A stretch of 64,000 bases of DNA from Zonotrichia leucophrys gambelii (GCF_028769735.1 NC_088171.1:147281417-147345416), one strand, 5' to 3'. Shown: positions 10,997 through 25,200, counted from the first letter of the stretch. Numbers and translations are program-made. The notes: generated by a model not told the origin, from the letters alone.

Positions 10997-13484
10997 AAAC
11001 TTTTGTGTGAAGCTTTCAAACAGCTTTTGACGCTATCACTGTGTTTATGTACGAAACTAACTCAGCCAGAACTCACCCCTGGTGTGATATTTGGTGTGCT
11101 ATGAAGACTGAAAAATCACAATTTTATTTGAATCTTACACTGAGTATAAAGGTTTTCGAAATATGGCAGCCCAGTCCTCAGAGCATTTGGAAAGGGAGAA
11201 TATATATAAATATTTTAATGCACTGGGATTTTTTAGTGGGAATGATCTATACAGGACATCTGGGAAATGTTGTGAGAAGCAATTACTAAAAATACTGTGT
11301 AATGTAGTAAGAGTAATAATAACAGCATAGGAAGAGTTGTGCAGTGTTAGATTTCAAATAAAAACACCAGAGTCATCGTCTCCCTCAGTAGACTTAAATA
11401 TATCAGAAAAATTAATTAGTAAATATTTACCTTCATTTTAAAGTTTGCTGTTTGCTAATACCTGAAATCTTCATGTCAGCATTTCCTATGTGAGGAATGA
11501 GAGCTCTAAAATAGACCCCATTTACACTTCAGATACTTTGGGATGTTGGTGTGATAAGGCATTCTCCCCACTCTCCATTCGGCACTGCAGGGAACATATC
11601 CCTCCATGGGTCCTGCCAAGTCTGCAGCCCCAAGCAGAATTTTCAGATACTCTTGGCACATTTAAAATGTCAAATATAAAATGGCAGAACACTTTCATGT
11701 CCTGACAGTGACCTCTCCCTGTTGATTTGCCTTGCAAGATGCAGTGACAGACACTTGCAAATTTCCAAAGAATTGTTTTCAGTTTAAATATATTTTGATT
11801 CATAGGAAGAGTACTTGATCAGTTTTCTTTCTCAAAGAAAGAACAGTTTTCTTTCTCAAAATTTTCTCAAAGAAAATTACAGAAAAATTTCTATAATTTA
11901 ATTCATTTAACTATTTTAATAAAAGTATTTTCAATAACTGCCTTTGGAAAAAAAGATGTAAAACTGTGCTGAAGTAGAGTTGCCACTGAGATTGCTCATT
12001 TTTTTATAATTTGGTCTTTGACAAAAGATGAGACCACTAATACAGGTCAGAAAACATAATTAGCCCTTATCTTGGTAAACAGATTTGGAAATGTCCCATC
12101 CATTTCTTCCCCATAAATGGTGGAAATATCTCCCTGTTCTTTTGGGCACATAATTCTACTCTTCCAGGATTAGGTGCAGAGACAGCGAATTGGATCCCTT
12201 CAGTAGCTAATGCAGCTTGTTAATCTACTGAAATACTTTTTCTGTCAAATTAGTTTTTTCCCATCTCTTATGTATGGAAACCAGAGAGATACCACAGCTA
12301 GCAAGAGAGAGTAGGGATGGGAAAAGGGAAGGATGAGGCAGGAAAATGTCTCGTTCTCTGTTACCACAGTTTCAAACTGTTATCTGTGCTTACCCCATCA
12401 GCTCTAATCTTGATGCACAACTTTTTCTCCTGAGTGACTTGTTGGCAACTCGAAATTCTCACTTTCAGTGGAAAACCTGAAATTTAGGGAGCCCAAAAGA
12501 AAGTAGGTGTGCTTATTCATAAGGAATGTGGGAAGGTGTAAGAAAGTGATAACAAACAATAGTGAACAGCAAAGGCAGGTAACAGCTCTGACAATTACCA
12601 GATGCTACAGAGATCATGTTGTTCCCTGGGGCTTTACCAAGCACTGCAAGCAGACATGCCAAGAAAAATTTCACCTTTGTAGGAGGGTGTGTTGAACCAA
12701 AGACCATCTTTGCTGAATCATTCCTTTCCCCCTATCAAGTCCCTTTCTCTTCCAAAATAAGAAACTTCTCTTTTTTTGCTACAAGAAGGGACCTTCCCAT
12801 GTTTTCACTTTATGATGAGAAATCTCCTGTTTGGTTCTCTGCTACAGATAATGGCTTCAGTCTCTAAGACTGTCTCTAAAGAGGTTGGAATGGCTCAGAA
12901 ATCAGTCTACAGACCATCCCAAAGCTGCAGCAGCTCAGTGGTCTGGGAAAATAATTGTGGCTGTTTCAAAGCTAGCACAGACCAGATGATGTCTATGTTA
13001 AAATGACTGATGGAGAGAGAAGTGATTTCTGTGTGGCAGGCAGCTTGAACTTCTTGGCTTCTTGGGTTTCAGTGCTTTGCTGGGCCCAGATAAAGCCTCC
13101 TGACTCTGGTGATAAGGAAAGCCTTGATGTGATGAATCCCTCTGAAGATTCATTCCCTGCTCTGATTTAAGCTGATTCAGTTCCAATCCCTGCAAACCAA
13201 ACTTCTTTCAAAGCCTATGATCCAAGCCCTGGGACGTTCAAATGGTTCCTCTAAGGTGCAGTTCTTATACTTTGCTCTCACAAGGGGAGTCTGTAAACCT
13301 GGGATTTCTGGAAAGGTCTCAAAAAATAGGAATATTTGATAGATAATTATGGGGATTATGTAGTGGTTTTGCAAGCCTGGTTCACCAAAAAATGGCAATA
13401 TTGAGAAACAGAGCATAAAAGCCTCGTCTTTACTTAATTATACAGAAAAAAAATAACATCAGCTTCTTAACTGTTATATTTGGT
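10997..13484. other. Single-copy AT-rich DNA
   Basis: No gene or transposon recognised. A 24-bp imperfect tandem duplication lies at 11820-11865. Frames of about 60-95 codons have no recognisable motif. Confidence 0.45.
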
Positions 13485-14203
13485 TTACATACAAGGTTGT
13501 AGTAACAGGGAGGATGCAGGGCTGCCTTCTGTTGGAAAGAGCAGAAGCTGCTGCCATGTCAGACAACGCCAGACCCAGCCAGCCCCAAGATGGACCTGTC
13601 ACTGCCCAGATATTGAACCAAACACTGACATCAGTAGAGCCTTTGTAATAACCTAGCTAAGAAGGGTGAAAAGTGCTGCACAGCAGATTGAAATACACAA
13701 CTGGTCTGTGTGTGGTGAGAAATTGTACCATGCATCTCTTGCCTGTCTTGGGCTTTGTTGCTTTCTTTGTTTTCATTAGAATTGTTGCTGTTGTTGGGCT
13801 TTTCATAAATTCTTTCATTAATTAACTCTTCTTGTCTCAATTAATGTGTTTTACTTTTGCTTTTGATTCCCTTCCCTACCCAAGCAAAGGTAAAATGAGC
13901 TGGTGCCTGTATGTACTCTGTTGGCTGAGGTTAAGCCATGAGCTTAGAAAGAATGTACGGGGTAAGGAAAGGTATTTTTAGTTTAATTTTTTTTCTCTTT
14001 TTCTTATATTGTTTAATGGTCAATAAATTAAACCAATCTCTCCAGGTCAATTCTGTTTTGCCCAAGATGGTGAGTGATCTCCCTGTCCTTATCTTCACCC
14101 ACAAGTTTTTCCATCCTGTTTTCTCTTCCCTGTTGAGGAGAGGAAGGGAGAGCATGGCTGGGTTGGCATCTGTCAGTCATTCAGCTGAGGTGAACCCACC
14201 ACA
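13485..14203 (+). mobile_element. Solo LTR, family C (copy 1, internally shortened)
   Basis: The left part (gcagaagctgctgccatg, ccagccccaagatggacc, gtgctgcacagcag) and the right part match two other loci in this window, 44745-46402 on the plus strand and 31345-32061 on the minus strand. The right part includes aataaattaaac, gtgagtgatctccctgtcc, a ttgaggagagg block and an end at cccaccaca. The polyadenylation signal aataaa lies at 14022-14027. The middle, with the repeated ctggagcag motifs seen in the other two, is absent or unrecognisable here. I know this as a widespread avian LTR. A plus-strand frame of 139 codons over its 3' half is not conserved coding sequence. Confidence 0.82.
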
Positions 14204-17200
14204 CCTCTGCTACAGAGAGAAACTCATTAAAAGTAATAAGAATGAAGATGTAGATCCAATTTCTAATGCAGAAAGCAACAAAGCTGTGGATGGCTGGATG
14301 ATGAGAAAACAAGGGTGGGTGAAGGCTGGTCTGTCACAATCTTCACAAAATATTTGACAGTCAGAGAACTGTACCAATGGGGCCCAATTCAGTACTGCTG
14401 CTTTTGCTGTCAATGTTACTTTGGAATATAGCAGTGTTTTTCATGTCAAAGTGCTAAAATTATGTTTGCAATCTTCTGAAAGCATCAGATACTAGTCTAA
14501 CATCTTTCTGGATCCAAATCTTCTGTAAGTGTGTCACCATCACGCACAAAGCTGTCCTCACAGTGAAGCTGTGGAACATTAGTGTTTCCAATCATATTTC
14601 AAACATGGGATGTGGGTTTGCTGCCAAAATCAAAGGGACAATCTGCCAGAGCAGCAGCCCAGCAGAGCTCTGGCTCTGACTCCAGTATATCCCAGTCTGG
14701 ACTGCAAAAGGGGCACACCAGAGATGTTTTGCAGGAGAGCTAGGGGAAAAAAAAATCTCATTTGTGTACTATAAATGAAAAACCAATTTTTATTTTTCTC
14801 TAGGTATTTGTGTGTATTAATTACGAGTCAGCCCATGTGACTTGCAGTTGCAAATGATAACATCATAAACACTCCCACAGATGTGATAGGACATGAAGCA
14901 AGTACAGGAATAATCAAAGCCCTACAAGTAAATAATCAATATACCATGTAAATAATTAAGTGAACTTTTTTAAAGTTCCTTAATCCAATGCAATGATAAC
15001 CCTCTGGGATAATGGCTTAAATGTCAAATCCATAGCTTGCTTGGAAGAACTTAAAAATAAAACAATGTGTATGTATATATATATATAAATTCATAGCTTT
15101 TATCTCAGCAGGTGCATCTTAGGTTGTTGTAATATATGTCATTTAAGTGTGATAGCTAGTCTAAGGAAAATTACTTTATTGGATTGATCAGTAAAGTGTT
15201 TCACCCAGACAGTGTATGATTGCAGTTTAGTGTCAAAAAGGATGAACTTACTGTTCAAATTAATGAACTGAAAAAACCAGAAAATTGAGAGCCTGAACAT
15301 TAAATGCACTCATTAGAAGTTTCTTAAGGCAGAAGCTGAGCAAGCTATAAGTAATGAACAAGTGTCTCAAAACCATAATATTGGGACTGCAGCAACTGTC
15401 ATTCCCTTAGTAACCACATCATAATCAGCTAAGGAAACCTGATATGCCAGAGAGGAAAGGGAGGCATCTGGGCTCAGACACTCAGACTGCTGAGCCCCTT
15501 GATCTCAGGATTCCAAATTGCTGGCAATTGCACACATGAACCCACAGGACCACAAAAAATTGCTTGAGGAACTGAGAGCATCTCACCCTGAAGAAGCCAC
15601 ACTAGAAAGAGATTTAATAAATATACTGTGAAACAGATACTTGCATATGATCAATCCTTTTTATGCACTTAATCCTTCTTTTCACACAATTTTTCCTCCT
15701 TCACACTACCTAGATCCCTCCCTTTCTCCAACTTTGGCCATAATAAATCCTATTCCATCCCAAATGCTTTTCTCTTGCATCCCATAGTGTCTCCTTGTAC
15801 GCCCAGGCAGCAACAATCCCAATCCAAAGGTGCTCCAGCACTGACTCCTCATGATGCATTTCCCATCTCACCAGTGGGACTGAGGGCTTTTTAGGACAAC
15901 CCCCTGGGAGGGGATCAGGCAGGGTGTCCCTTTCTCTGAGTCCTTAATTTATGCATGAAAGAGAAAGAGAAATATTAAACCTGTTTGGAAAATGAACATT
16001 ACAAAACTCAGTACAAAACAAACAAAGGAAAAAAGTAGTTTCTGCTTTTATTTGCACCCCTGTGCTCCCCTGGATTTGTGCAGATTGGCTTTTGATGGAC
16101 TGATGGCTCCTGAAATGGGCCTGGGGCAGTCAGGGCAGGGTTTTATTGGGGAAACCTCTCCTGTTGTGTCTTTGTGTACCTTTAGGGTATGCCTAGGGGC
16201 TTTAATCACCATGCAACATCATTGGTCCTTTCAAATCTCCATGATGGGCTGTAAGGAGGCTTAGCTGATTCTGCACAAAACACAAAACACATGGGGCATT
16301 GATATCCCATCTTTATTTATTTTAAATGGTTAAAGGTACAGTATATTGAATCTGGCTCACATTAAAGGTGAGGGTTAGATGTGCAAGATGGGAAAAGTAA
16401 GATAGGCAAGCAGGAAGCAATATAGTTCAAAACACTGCTTCCAAATTGGAAAAGGAAAAAAGATCCAAAGGAGTAGGTAAAGTAGCCTGGAAAATGCAAG
16501 AACCACTTGCTGTGTCTTTTTTTTCCATAATATTCCACAAAAGATGTTAAAAAAGCACACTTGGCAAACATAAAATCCTTTGGTTTAGTTTGCTTTGCTG
16601 CTATCTCTCTGTTTAAACAAAAATATGCAAATATTTGTGTAATGACTGATATGGCTTTTACTAGATGTTTCTAACTCTTTCAGCAGCCTAATTGCAATGT
16701 GATTTTAACCTAAAGTAATTAATTTCTTATGAATAACAAATAATGACCTGTGATGACTTAGCTCTATTTCATTAACATTTGCTAAAGGACTTTCAAGGCC
16801 CCAGGTGGAAACTACCACAGAGATTTTATAAAACACACATTCCAAAGCAGTTTTTCTCCTGTATTGAACTTCCATCTACATATTTACACTCACCTCATGC
16901 TGCTGTTTACATTTTTTTCTCTAAGGCAAGCTGATATTTTAATGACCTGAATTCTAGGATTACATTTTCTAATAAGCATTTGATAAAGATTGCATTCCTG
17001 GCACATCTCCCTTCCTTTGTGTGCTTTCCCTGGGCTGCTGGGAGAGTTTCTGCACCAACAGGGCTCCCAGGGCTGCTGGGGGATGAACCCTGCTCCAAAC
17101 CCTCCTACAAATCTCCTCTTTCTCCAGCCCTCCTTGGGTCCCTTTGCTGATGCTCCCTGTTTAGCTGCCTCCTTCTCTGCCCCTGCCTCCTTTGGTTTCT

Positions 17201-17300
17201 CAAGGAAATTTTTCATTTAACTGAAAAACCCTATTTGTGTCACATGCCAAGTCACATAATCCATCTGAAAAAGCCGCTTCTTCATTGCCTGAACTTTAGA
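14204..17300. other. Single-copy AT-rich DNA
   Basis: About 3.1 kb without recognisable gene or transposon. It includes a short TA run at 15074-15088 and a GC-richer patch near 16990-17200 where frames run on both strands. None shows a familiar domain. Confidence 0.45.
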
Positions 17301-17640
17301 GATCAGAGAATGGTTTGGGCTGGAAGGGACCCCAACATTAAAATTATAGAATTTTGAGGTTGGAAAAGACCTCTGAGGTCATCAAGGCGATCTTGATGTG
17401 GCTGAGCACCACCTTGTCAGCTGAACCACAGCACTGAGTGCCACATCCAGTCATTTCCTGAACACCTCCAGGGTTGGTGACTGCAGCACTGCCCTGTGCA
17501 GTCTGTTCCAAAGCTTGAAAATTCTTTCTTTCATTATCTTGTTCTAACCCCCAACCACGGGCAGGGACACCTTCCACTGGATCAACTTGCTCAAAGCCCC
17601 ATCCAACAAGATCAAGTCTCTCCAGCACAACCCTGACTTC
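17301..17640 (-). mobile_element. CR1 LINE 3' fragment, split by a second CR1
   Basis: The left arm at 17301-17340 is a CR1 tail read in reverse (agagaatggtttgggc, then ggaagggacc). The expected continuation (aacccccaaccacgggcag, then gacaccttccactgg, then ctcaaagccccatccaa) appears only at about 17542-17620. The gap between is filled by a different CR1 fragment. Edges are approximate because both copies are diverged. Confidence 0.8.
17341..17541 (-). mobile_element. CR1 LINE 3' fragment nested in another CR1
   Basis: This insert begins with its own CR1 tail in reverse (tatagaattttgaggttgg, then aaaagacctctgaggtcatc). It continues with gagtgccacatccag, aacacctccagggttggtgac and ctgttccaaagcttgaaaa. 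These words belong to the CR1 type whose tail reads ttttccaacctaaatgat on the sense strand, a different subfamily from the host copy. It is 5'-truncated to about 200 bp, as is usual for CR1. Confidence 0.8.
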
Positions 17641-18911
17641 AGGTGTTCCTCTGAGCCAGCTGACTTCAGTGGAGGCCAGGAACAAGATTGGCAGCAGAAA
17701 AAAACTCTCTGCTAGAAGACACAAAAGAATGTGATGAAACTGGTAAATATGACAAATATTAGAATCTGACACTTGCAACTTCTTGCTCATCCTGTGGTGA
17801 TGGTGAAAGGTTTCCATCCTAGGCATCAACCACCAGGTGTGTTGGAGGGGTTGACAGAAAAACCTGAGCACCTTAAGTGTCCTATTGCTTCTTGAAATGG
17901 AGAAAGTCCTTGGGGTAAGATAAAAGTAAAAGAACTTTTGCCTTTGTAGAACAATGATAAGCACAAACCAAAGTCAAGCCTTTAACATTTGGGGGATGTC
18001 GATTTTGAAGGCAATTCTGTGACCAATTTTCTAGAAACATATGGTGTATGAATGCCTCAGAGAGGATCTAGGCAGACATTTCAGCACAGTTGCAAATAGA
18101 GCTTCTCATTATCACTTACAGTTTCACTCACTTTTATAATTGTTTGCATTCAGTGAGGTGCAACTTGGGTGTACGTCGCTACTTTTCCAATTAACAAAGT
18201 TAAAAAAGTTACAAAATTGTGTATGTTTATTAAGATATTTCTTGTTAATTAAAACTTGAAAGTGAAAGCTTGTTTTGCTCCTTTCTTCTCACATTTTTAG
18301 CAAAAAATGGTATAAAAGGGAACACATAATATTTTTCCTTTGTTTGCTCTGTACTGAATTTTGTAATGTTAATTTTTCAAACAGGTTTTATATTTCCATT
18401 TGTCTTTCATGCATTTATTTTTTTTTAGTATTCTTTATTTCTTTCTTTTAGAGATCAAAATGAAAAGAAAAAATATTGGAGAAAAGGTGAAAATAGAATA
18501 TTTAAAAAATAAAAAAGAAGTGATACATTAGCACATAAATAAATAAAAACATTCAAAATGGTATAGATAAAACACACTTTTGAGAAATATGACACTACGC
18601 ATATTTCAAAACTGGGTTCTGCGCATTAAATATACAAAAATGTTCTCTACAGAGATGCTAAATACACCTAACTCTGATATGAGTGTACCAAGTTCTGGTG
18701 GTCATGTTAGCTTCTAAAGGAACATTTTTCATCTTGGTTGTGTCACACAATGTAGCCCAATTAAAAATAATAAATTAATGTTAATAGGTGCTCATAAGCA
18801 ACCAGGTAAGGCAATAGTTATTGGCGACACAGAAAAGGTGGTTTTCCTGTTTTTCTGCTTTGTGCATATGATTTTTTAATTTTTTTTTTTAAGAAGGCAC
18901 AATGTTCAAGA
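17641..18911. other. Single-copy DNA, strongly AT-rich from 18180
   Basis: No gene recognised. The right half (about 18180-18620) is dominated by A and T runs and holds no recognised element. A minus-strand frame of 206 codons (17344-17964) begins here and runs into CR1 sequence, and has no recognisable domain. Confidence 0.45.
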
Positions 18912-19106
18912 GCACAGAATCAGAATGGTTTGGTTTGGGAGGCACCTTAAAGATTATTTTGTTCCAAGGCCCTTCCATGACAGCAATACACTCCCCTAGA
19001 GCAGGTTGCTTAAAGCCCCATCCAACCCAGCCTTGAGCACTTCCACAGATGGGAAATGTTCTTCTTCTGGCAATTTCTCTGAGCGTTCTCTTCTCCACAC
19101 TGAAAC
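18912..19106 (-). mobile_element. CR1 LINE 3' fragment
   Basis: Reverse-complement CR1 tail (cacagaatcagaatggtttgg, with ggcaccttaaagat after it). Then come agcaggttgcttaaagcccc, atccaacccagccttgagc, acttccacagatggg and gcgttctcttctccacac. The element is on the minus strand with its 3' end at the left and is heavily truncated. Spacing between blocks shows internal deletions. Confidence 0.85.
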
Positions 19107-22009
19107 ATGAGGATGAATAGTTGCTACCTCAAGTTCATGATTTTGCCTGCACCCTATCATGACCATTTAATAAACCATGTGGGGAAATAATCTGTATTGA
19201 GTTTTGAGAAGAAAAAACCAACCTTAATATTTTATTTTCAGTGTAAAATATAAAATGCATCTACAAGTTTGTTGCCAGACATTCTCCAAGTGGTTTGTAC
19301 TACCTGTACACCACACCAGTGAAATGTTGTTCTTTATTGCAGCTTTCCAGTCTCATTAAAGAGCATTTTTGGGGTTGAAGAGCATAGTTTTCAAACATAG
19401 CATAAGGGCAAAAGTAATTTCAGGCACTAAGTATATATAACTGAAGTATCTGATGGTCACAAAGCAGCCCTCCCCTGCCCTATTCACCCTTATAGCTGCA
19501 AGAAACATGGGAATAGGTTAGAAGAGAGAGAAGAGGGAGTGAAAATGCTGTAATTGCTTTAATAGTCCAAAACAACTCTGTAAATGCTTCCCTGGATCTT
19601 CCTGCTACTGGCCTACATAGCAAATTCTCCCCAACAGGATCTGACCTGCTGTATATTGTCTCTTTCATTCAGGGAACTAAAAATGCTTTAAAAGACATCA
19701 ATTTCAAGGCCCATTAAAATCAGTGTGCATCTTCTCCACTAATATCAAGAGGCTTTTAATCAGACTTTAAATTACCCCTGTTTCAACTGAGTTTTGAGCT
19801 GTTTCTTTCCCACAAATACAGTTTCCCTGCTTGAATCTCATTTCCTGCCTCTCCTTCTAATCACCTTTTTAGGGCCCTTCTGTTTTTTTCTCTCTCCTTA
19901 CATTTTATTTTGCAACATTTCCCACCATAGGGTCAGCTACAAAGCCTGTTCGGTCTTCCAGATCATTAACACTGAGAATAATCCCAGGTGAAAACTGCCC
20001 ATAGCCACATGGTAAGGAATGACCTGCATTCCTCTATTCCCCACAGGATTATACAGGTTCTCAAAATTCCTCACTTGTAGCTCATCAAGCTCATTCAGGT
20101 CCTTTTTTCTCTCTCCACAGGAAGATCTGTACACACAGAGACTCACATAGATAGGCATATCTATATTATATTCAAGAGATGAGATATGTTGTATGGCATA
20201 AAATTCATTTTTTCTTCTGAATCCAAACCACAGCTCTGTGTCAGCTACCACAAAGAAAATTAATTATATCCCAGTACCCAGGATGGTAATGCAGGTAGAG
20301 AATGCTCTCTTTATGTTTGGTATTTATATACTCCATATTCACCTTTAGTCAGATAAGAAATCACATCATTACTTGCCATGCTCCACAGATAAATGATCTA
20401 TTTATCCATGGTACAGATAAAACACTGCACTTAATTTTCTTAATTATATATTTGAGTGGAGGAAATGTATCTGTTATTTTGCTGAGGAATATCAATGCAT
20501 GTGACCCTCAGAGCACCCTAGCATCATGGAATAACTCACACCAGGGAGGTTTGGGGGAACAGGGATGGTGTTTTGGAGGCATTGTGTATGTATGTTTGTA
20601 CTGCCATATAGATATGCAGGCACAGAGGGGTCTCTGCAGGGGTCAGGAGCATAAACCTGGCAGTACACCAAGGATCCTTCACCTGTACTGCTGGCAGAAT
20701 GGTGTGAATAAGTGATTTGCTCATTTTCTGCTCATCTGTGTCTGCTCTGAGCTGAGAGCAATATCTCCTCACTAACTCTGCTCTCTTTATTCAGTCAGTT
20801 CTGCAAGAACTTTCTGCATGCCATCAGAAAGGGGTACATTTGGATTTAATCTCCACTATCCACCTCATCCATTTCTAATTTAGTTATATGGTTATTACAT
20901 GGGTTGTGTAAGTAAATGGCAGCAAAGTATTCCTGCCATGTAATTATATTTTAAAATCCAAGTAATAGCAGCTACTTTTATTAGCAAAAACAATTATCAT
21001 CCCTCCTAGCACAGTCTCAGATAAAGAAATTCCTTGTAATGATCTTGTAATGACAGTCTTACATCCATGTCATATTGACATGAATAATAGATTTAATATT
21101 AAAAGAAAAATTATTAATTCTTTCTTCAATAAAAGAGCAAGGATTTCTATACAACTGTGTACTTACACTCAGCTATCCTGTCTCAATAAATGTAAAATAT
21201 ATTAGAATAATATAATGATTAACAAATTCCAGGTTTTAGGCTTTTAAACAATAGAAGTCCAGAAGAGATTTTTTTTTTTTTTATGAGCTGAGTTAATAAG
21301 GGTTCAAGGCAGATTTACAGAGATTGTGTAGAAGTAGACATTGAGTTAACTCCTAGGAAATTGGTATGTCTAGATTTATGAAAGGCTGCTGGGGTCCCAA
21401 AAGCAACAGAAATGTGCCCATAAGGGCTTCCTAGCATCTAATGAGCCCTGCCTCTCTGTGCACCTAATTAACTCTGACATAGCTCTGTTTATGCAGCTTG
21501 GGGTGGCAGAGGCAGCTTCCCCAGCAGGGTTTTGGGAACCTCAGTGGCAGAATCACCTGCCCCACATCACCTTTTCTTGGAGTCAGAGCCAAGGGATGTG
21601 TTTCACAATACTGTTTGCATGGAGTTTGTCACACAGAAAGGGCAGAATCTGATCCTGACATGAGGGATGCAATGGGAGACCAAGCTCTGACTGTTTAGAA
21701 GCACATTTCAGAGACGGGCATCCATGGGAAAGACAAACAAATGGTGAAGCACAAGTGTGGAGTTCCAGCTTAGACACTTCCCCAAAGACACACCACTGGA
21801 AGTGACCTGGGCAGTCTTCCTGCAGAGCAAACACTGATGTCACAGCCCCATGAGCAAATTTGGTGTGCAGCAACCAGACCTTGGATTTATCCCTTTGGAC
21901 AACAAAACTGAAGTTAGTATTGCTCTGATTCCAGCTCAAGAAGAGTTATTAACCTCATGATTAGCTATCAATATTAACTGTGAATTAGTGAATGACATGA
22001 AAGTGCTTT
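19107..22009. other. Single-copy AT-rich DNA
   Basis: About 2.9 kb with no transposon, RNA or coding signature recognised. Frames of about 60-137 codons overlap on both strands at 20302-20772 and 21458-21939, without familiar motifs. Confidence 0.45.
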
Positions 22010-22203
22010 GTCCCAGAATTGTGTCCTGGGTTGTATCAAAAGCAATGTGGGCAGCAGGGAGGTGATCAAGGGAAGTGATTCTACCCCTCTATTCTGCTCT
22101 GATGAGACCCCACCTCCATCTCCAGTGTGCCTAGCATAGGAAGGACATGGAACTGCTGGAGCAAGTCCAGAGCAAGCCACCAAGTTGATCAGAGGGCTTT
22201 TAC
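22010..22203 (+). mobile_element. CR1 LINE internal 3' fragment
   Basis: Plus-strand CR1 words appear in the expected order: gtgtcctgggttgtatcaaa, gggaagtgattctacccctc, tattctgctctgatgagacc, ggacatggaactgctggagc and agagggctttt. Both ends are truncated: the terminal octamer repeats are missing on the right and the RT frame on the left. Confidence 0.85.
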
Positions 22204-25200
22204 ACTCTTTAGATTGTATGATTATTTTCTTTAGCACATATCAAATACATATGAGCTTCTATAACTCAAAAATCCCAACAGTTTTTGGCTAACACAATGA
22301 ATAATATTGAAATAACAGGAAAAAGAGATGCCTGTTTCCTATGAGATATATCTGTGTGTACATTAATGCAGAAGAAAACTCACATAGTTTGTCTCAAAGA
22401 ATAGATAATCTAATACTGCATAACTCAAAGTAAAACACAGTATATAATTTCTTAAACAACACAAAGTTTAAAATTGGAGAGTTTAAAGAAAATAAAGCTT
22501 GTAAGTGCCACTATTTTTATTTCAAGAAATTCTTGTTTAAGTTCTGAGCTGCATTTTTAAACCTTTGGGGCAATTTTTCATTTAGGAAATACTTCACTAT
22601 CATCACACATAATTTCTTCATTGTAATTGTTTTTATAATGGCAACATTTGAAAAAAGCTGTAAGATGTAGTCACTTTTTTATTAGAATTGCATACATGCA
22701 CAGTGCATTCACAGTCAAGAGACAGGGAATCAGATTAAGTGCATAAAAAACAATATTGAAACATTTTTCCATACATCACTTATCTATTTTATTTAACCTA
22801 CAGTGCTAAAACTTAGAGAAAGGAGTGCAATATATCCATGGAGGACAAGGTGTAGAGCTGTTTTAATTAATTTTATGAATACTTCAATAATAAAGTTTAC
22901 TGTGGAGCCAGCATTTTTGATAGATTTTTCCTCATTTGAAGCAAAAGGTGAAATCCCATCCAGCAAAGGTCCCACTCCAACCTGTGCAACACATTTTTAA
23001 CTCCCTCCCTGATGTGCCTGCTTAGACAGTCAGCACCCAGTGTCAGTGGAAGTTTGCCTGCTTGTGTGCTGGGAAAGAAAGGAGGAAAATCTTCAAGACA
23101 TGGCCTCAGGTTATCAGCGGTGAAGTCTCTGCAGTACCTTGGTGCCTCTGAAGTCTAATTATCCTGAAGCTAAGCAAAGTTCACAGATCTGGCACTGGAG
23201 CTGAGCCAAGTCTAGCACTCCTAACCTTAGTAAAGTTCTTGCTGAGGGATGGGAGTTCCATTGGATTAAAAATTTCAGGGTCTGGCCTGATCTCTTTTAA
23301 CTTTGTGTGTGTTCACTCACCTGCACTCAGGAAGCAGAGGGCTGAAAGATCTCAATCCCTGCACGGAGCTTCGGTTGAAATAAATGTGAACAGCTCCTGT
23401 GGCTTGAAATATGGGACATAATTTGAGACATGCTTTTGAAATATATTTTTAAACAAGGTAGCCCAGCACTGCAAAGATTTGGAAACCTTCAAATGGGAGC
23501 TATTTTTAAAAAAAGCTGCTTTCCTCACTGTTTGGGTTTAGATCTGAATGCTCTTTTTTGAGAAAATAATGAGGTTAATCATGTCCAGATCCTGGGATCA
23601 CAAACTCCTATAAAGGACAAATCAACTGGTGATGAGGTTTTCTTTCTAGGGACAAGTGTTTAAACAGGCTTTAGTCAATGTTGCTTCAGCAACATTTCCC
23701 ACATTTGCCTTGTTAAATGCAAAATGTGGGAAATAGCCTTACTTGTTCCTCATGGTGGGATGGGGACACCAAGGTAAAAAAGCAGAACAACTGGAAATCT
23801 TTTGAATTTTGAAGAAATGTGAGTTCTGCTCTCATTGCACTTTCAGAACCCATCTTTGTCTTGGTTTTGCTTTGGGATTTTCTCAAAAATGTATTTTAAA
23901 AGTATAAATTAAACATCTTTCCAAGGCACACAAAAATCTTCTGCACATTATTTGAAATTATGTATTTAAAACCCTATACTACCCCAATTCACTTCTCATA
24001 ATTTCCACATCCAAAAATATATATTTAACAGCTTCCTGCAGTCCTTCAAAGGATTCCACCCTTTCCGTGTTTTATACATCACCACCAAGGCTCAGTACTT
24101 TCTTGTTAACTAGACCTTGATTGCATTCCTCTATCTTTTTCTTGATTTCTGCCTGTCAGTGATAGATCTGTCATCTTTATCTGTGTGTGTTGTTCCTTGA
24201 GATTTTGTGTTGCTCACGTGATACTTTATGCTTTTGTTGCCTCTGTTTTATTCTTTGACCTCTTGAAATATTTTCTTTTTCTATTCATGAATTCTTGAGG
24301 CAGTTTGAAATGAAGAGTTTTGCCTCTTCAGCATATTATAATCTCTTGTTTGAATGCTGGTAGTTTTTCTTTTATTTTCTATTGCTTTCCCAAACCTTTT
24401 CAGATCTTTCTTAAGTCCTTTTTATGAGTTATCCTCACTTCATTGCTCTTCTTTTTATTATTTTGTCAAACAGCTTTTCAAAATGCTACCCAACTTTTCA
24501 TTCAGAACTGAAGTTCAGGCGGCTTAGAGCTCCTCAGATACTGAAAGATCATTCTCAGAGTAGCAAGAAACTCAATTTTTTCTCATTCTTGATGTTGTAA
24601 AATAGAAAGGAGAATTATGTTTCATTTGAATTGTAAAAGGCCCAGTTGCAGTGAGGAGTATCATTTGTAAGCTCACACTTTGGCAAACAGTAGAGGACAT
24701 GGATACCAAACCTTCAGTCTGTTTAAATATTAAACAGTTTGAAAAGTGACAGAAGTGTGCAAACAGTATTGTTACCTGTCTTCTCTACATCCAAACACAC
24801 ATTCATTGAAATTTTCCCACAGTCCTCAAAATATCTGGCAATATTGCATGAGTTAGATGAAAATCCATTCTCATAAGTCAGCACAAGTTATAGTTATACT
24901 GTTGGTACTTTAAAATAACAAAAAAATACAGCCTGTCTTCTGTTGTTTTCAGAATTTTATCCTACATGTTGAATTTTGTTGTCATTCTTTGCAGAGAACT
25001 GCTGGATGTGGCTTGTAAAATTCATGAGAAACAGGTTATGTATTGCATAGTTACAACTCTAAAATGTTATTTTCAATAAATAAATATTATTGATATAATT
25101 GAGTAAATGTAAACAAAAAAATCCACAAGATTAATAGAGCAGATTCAACCCAGCTATGCCTCTGGTCTAGTATTTCATTATTGAGTGATACATATTCATA

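Noticed and set aside
10838..11104. Open frame with repeated LSIY
   Set aside because: It is the translation of the (TATC)n microsatellite.
13938..14357. 139-codon plus-strand frame
   Set aside because: It starts inside the family C LTR and runs out into flanking DNA.
17344..17964. Longest open frame (206 codons, minus strand)
   Set aside because: Its C-terminal part is CR1 3' sequence in antisense and the rest shows no recognised domain or codon pattern.
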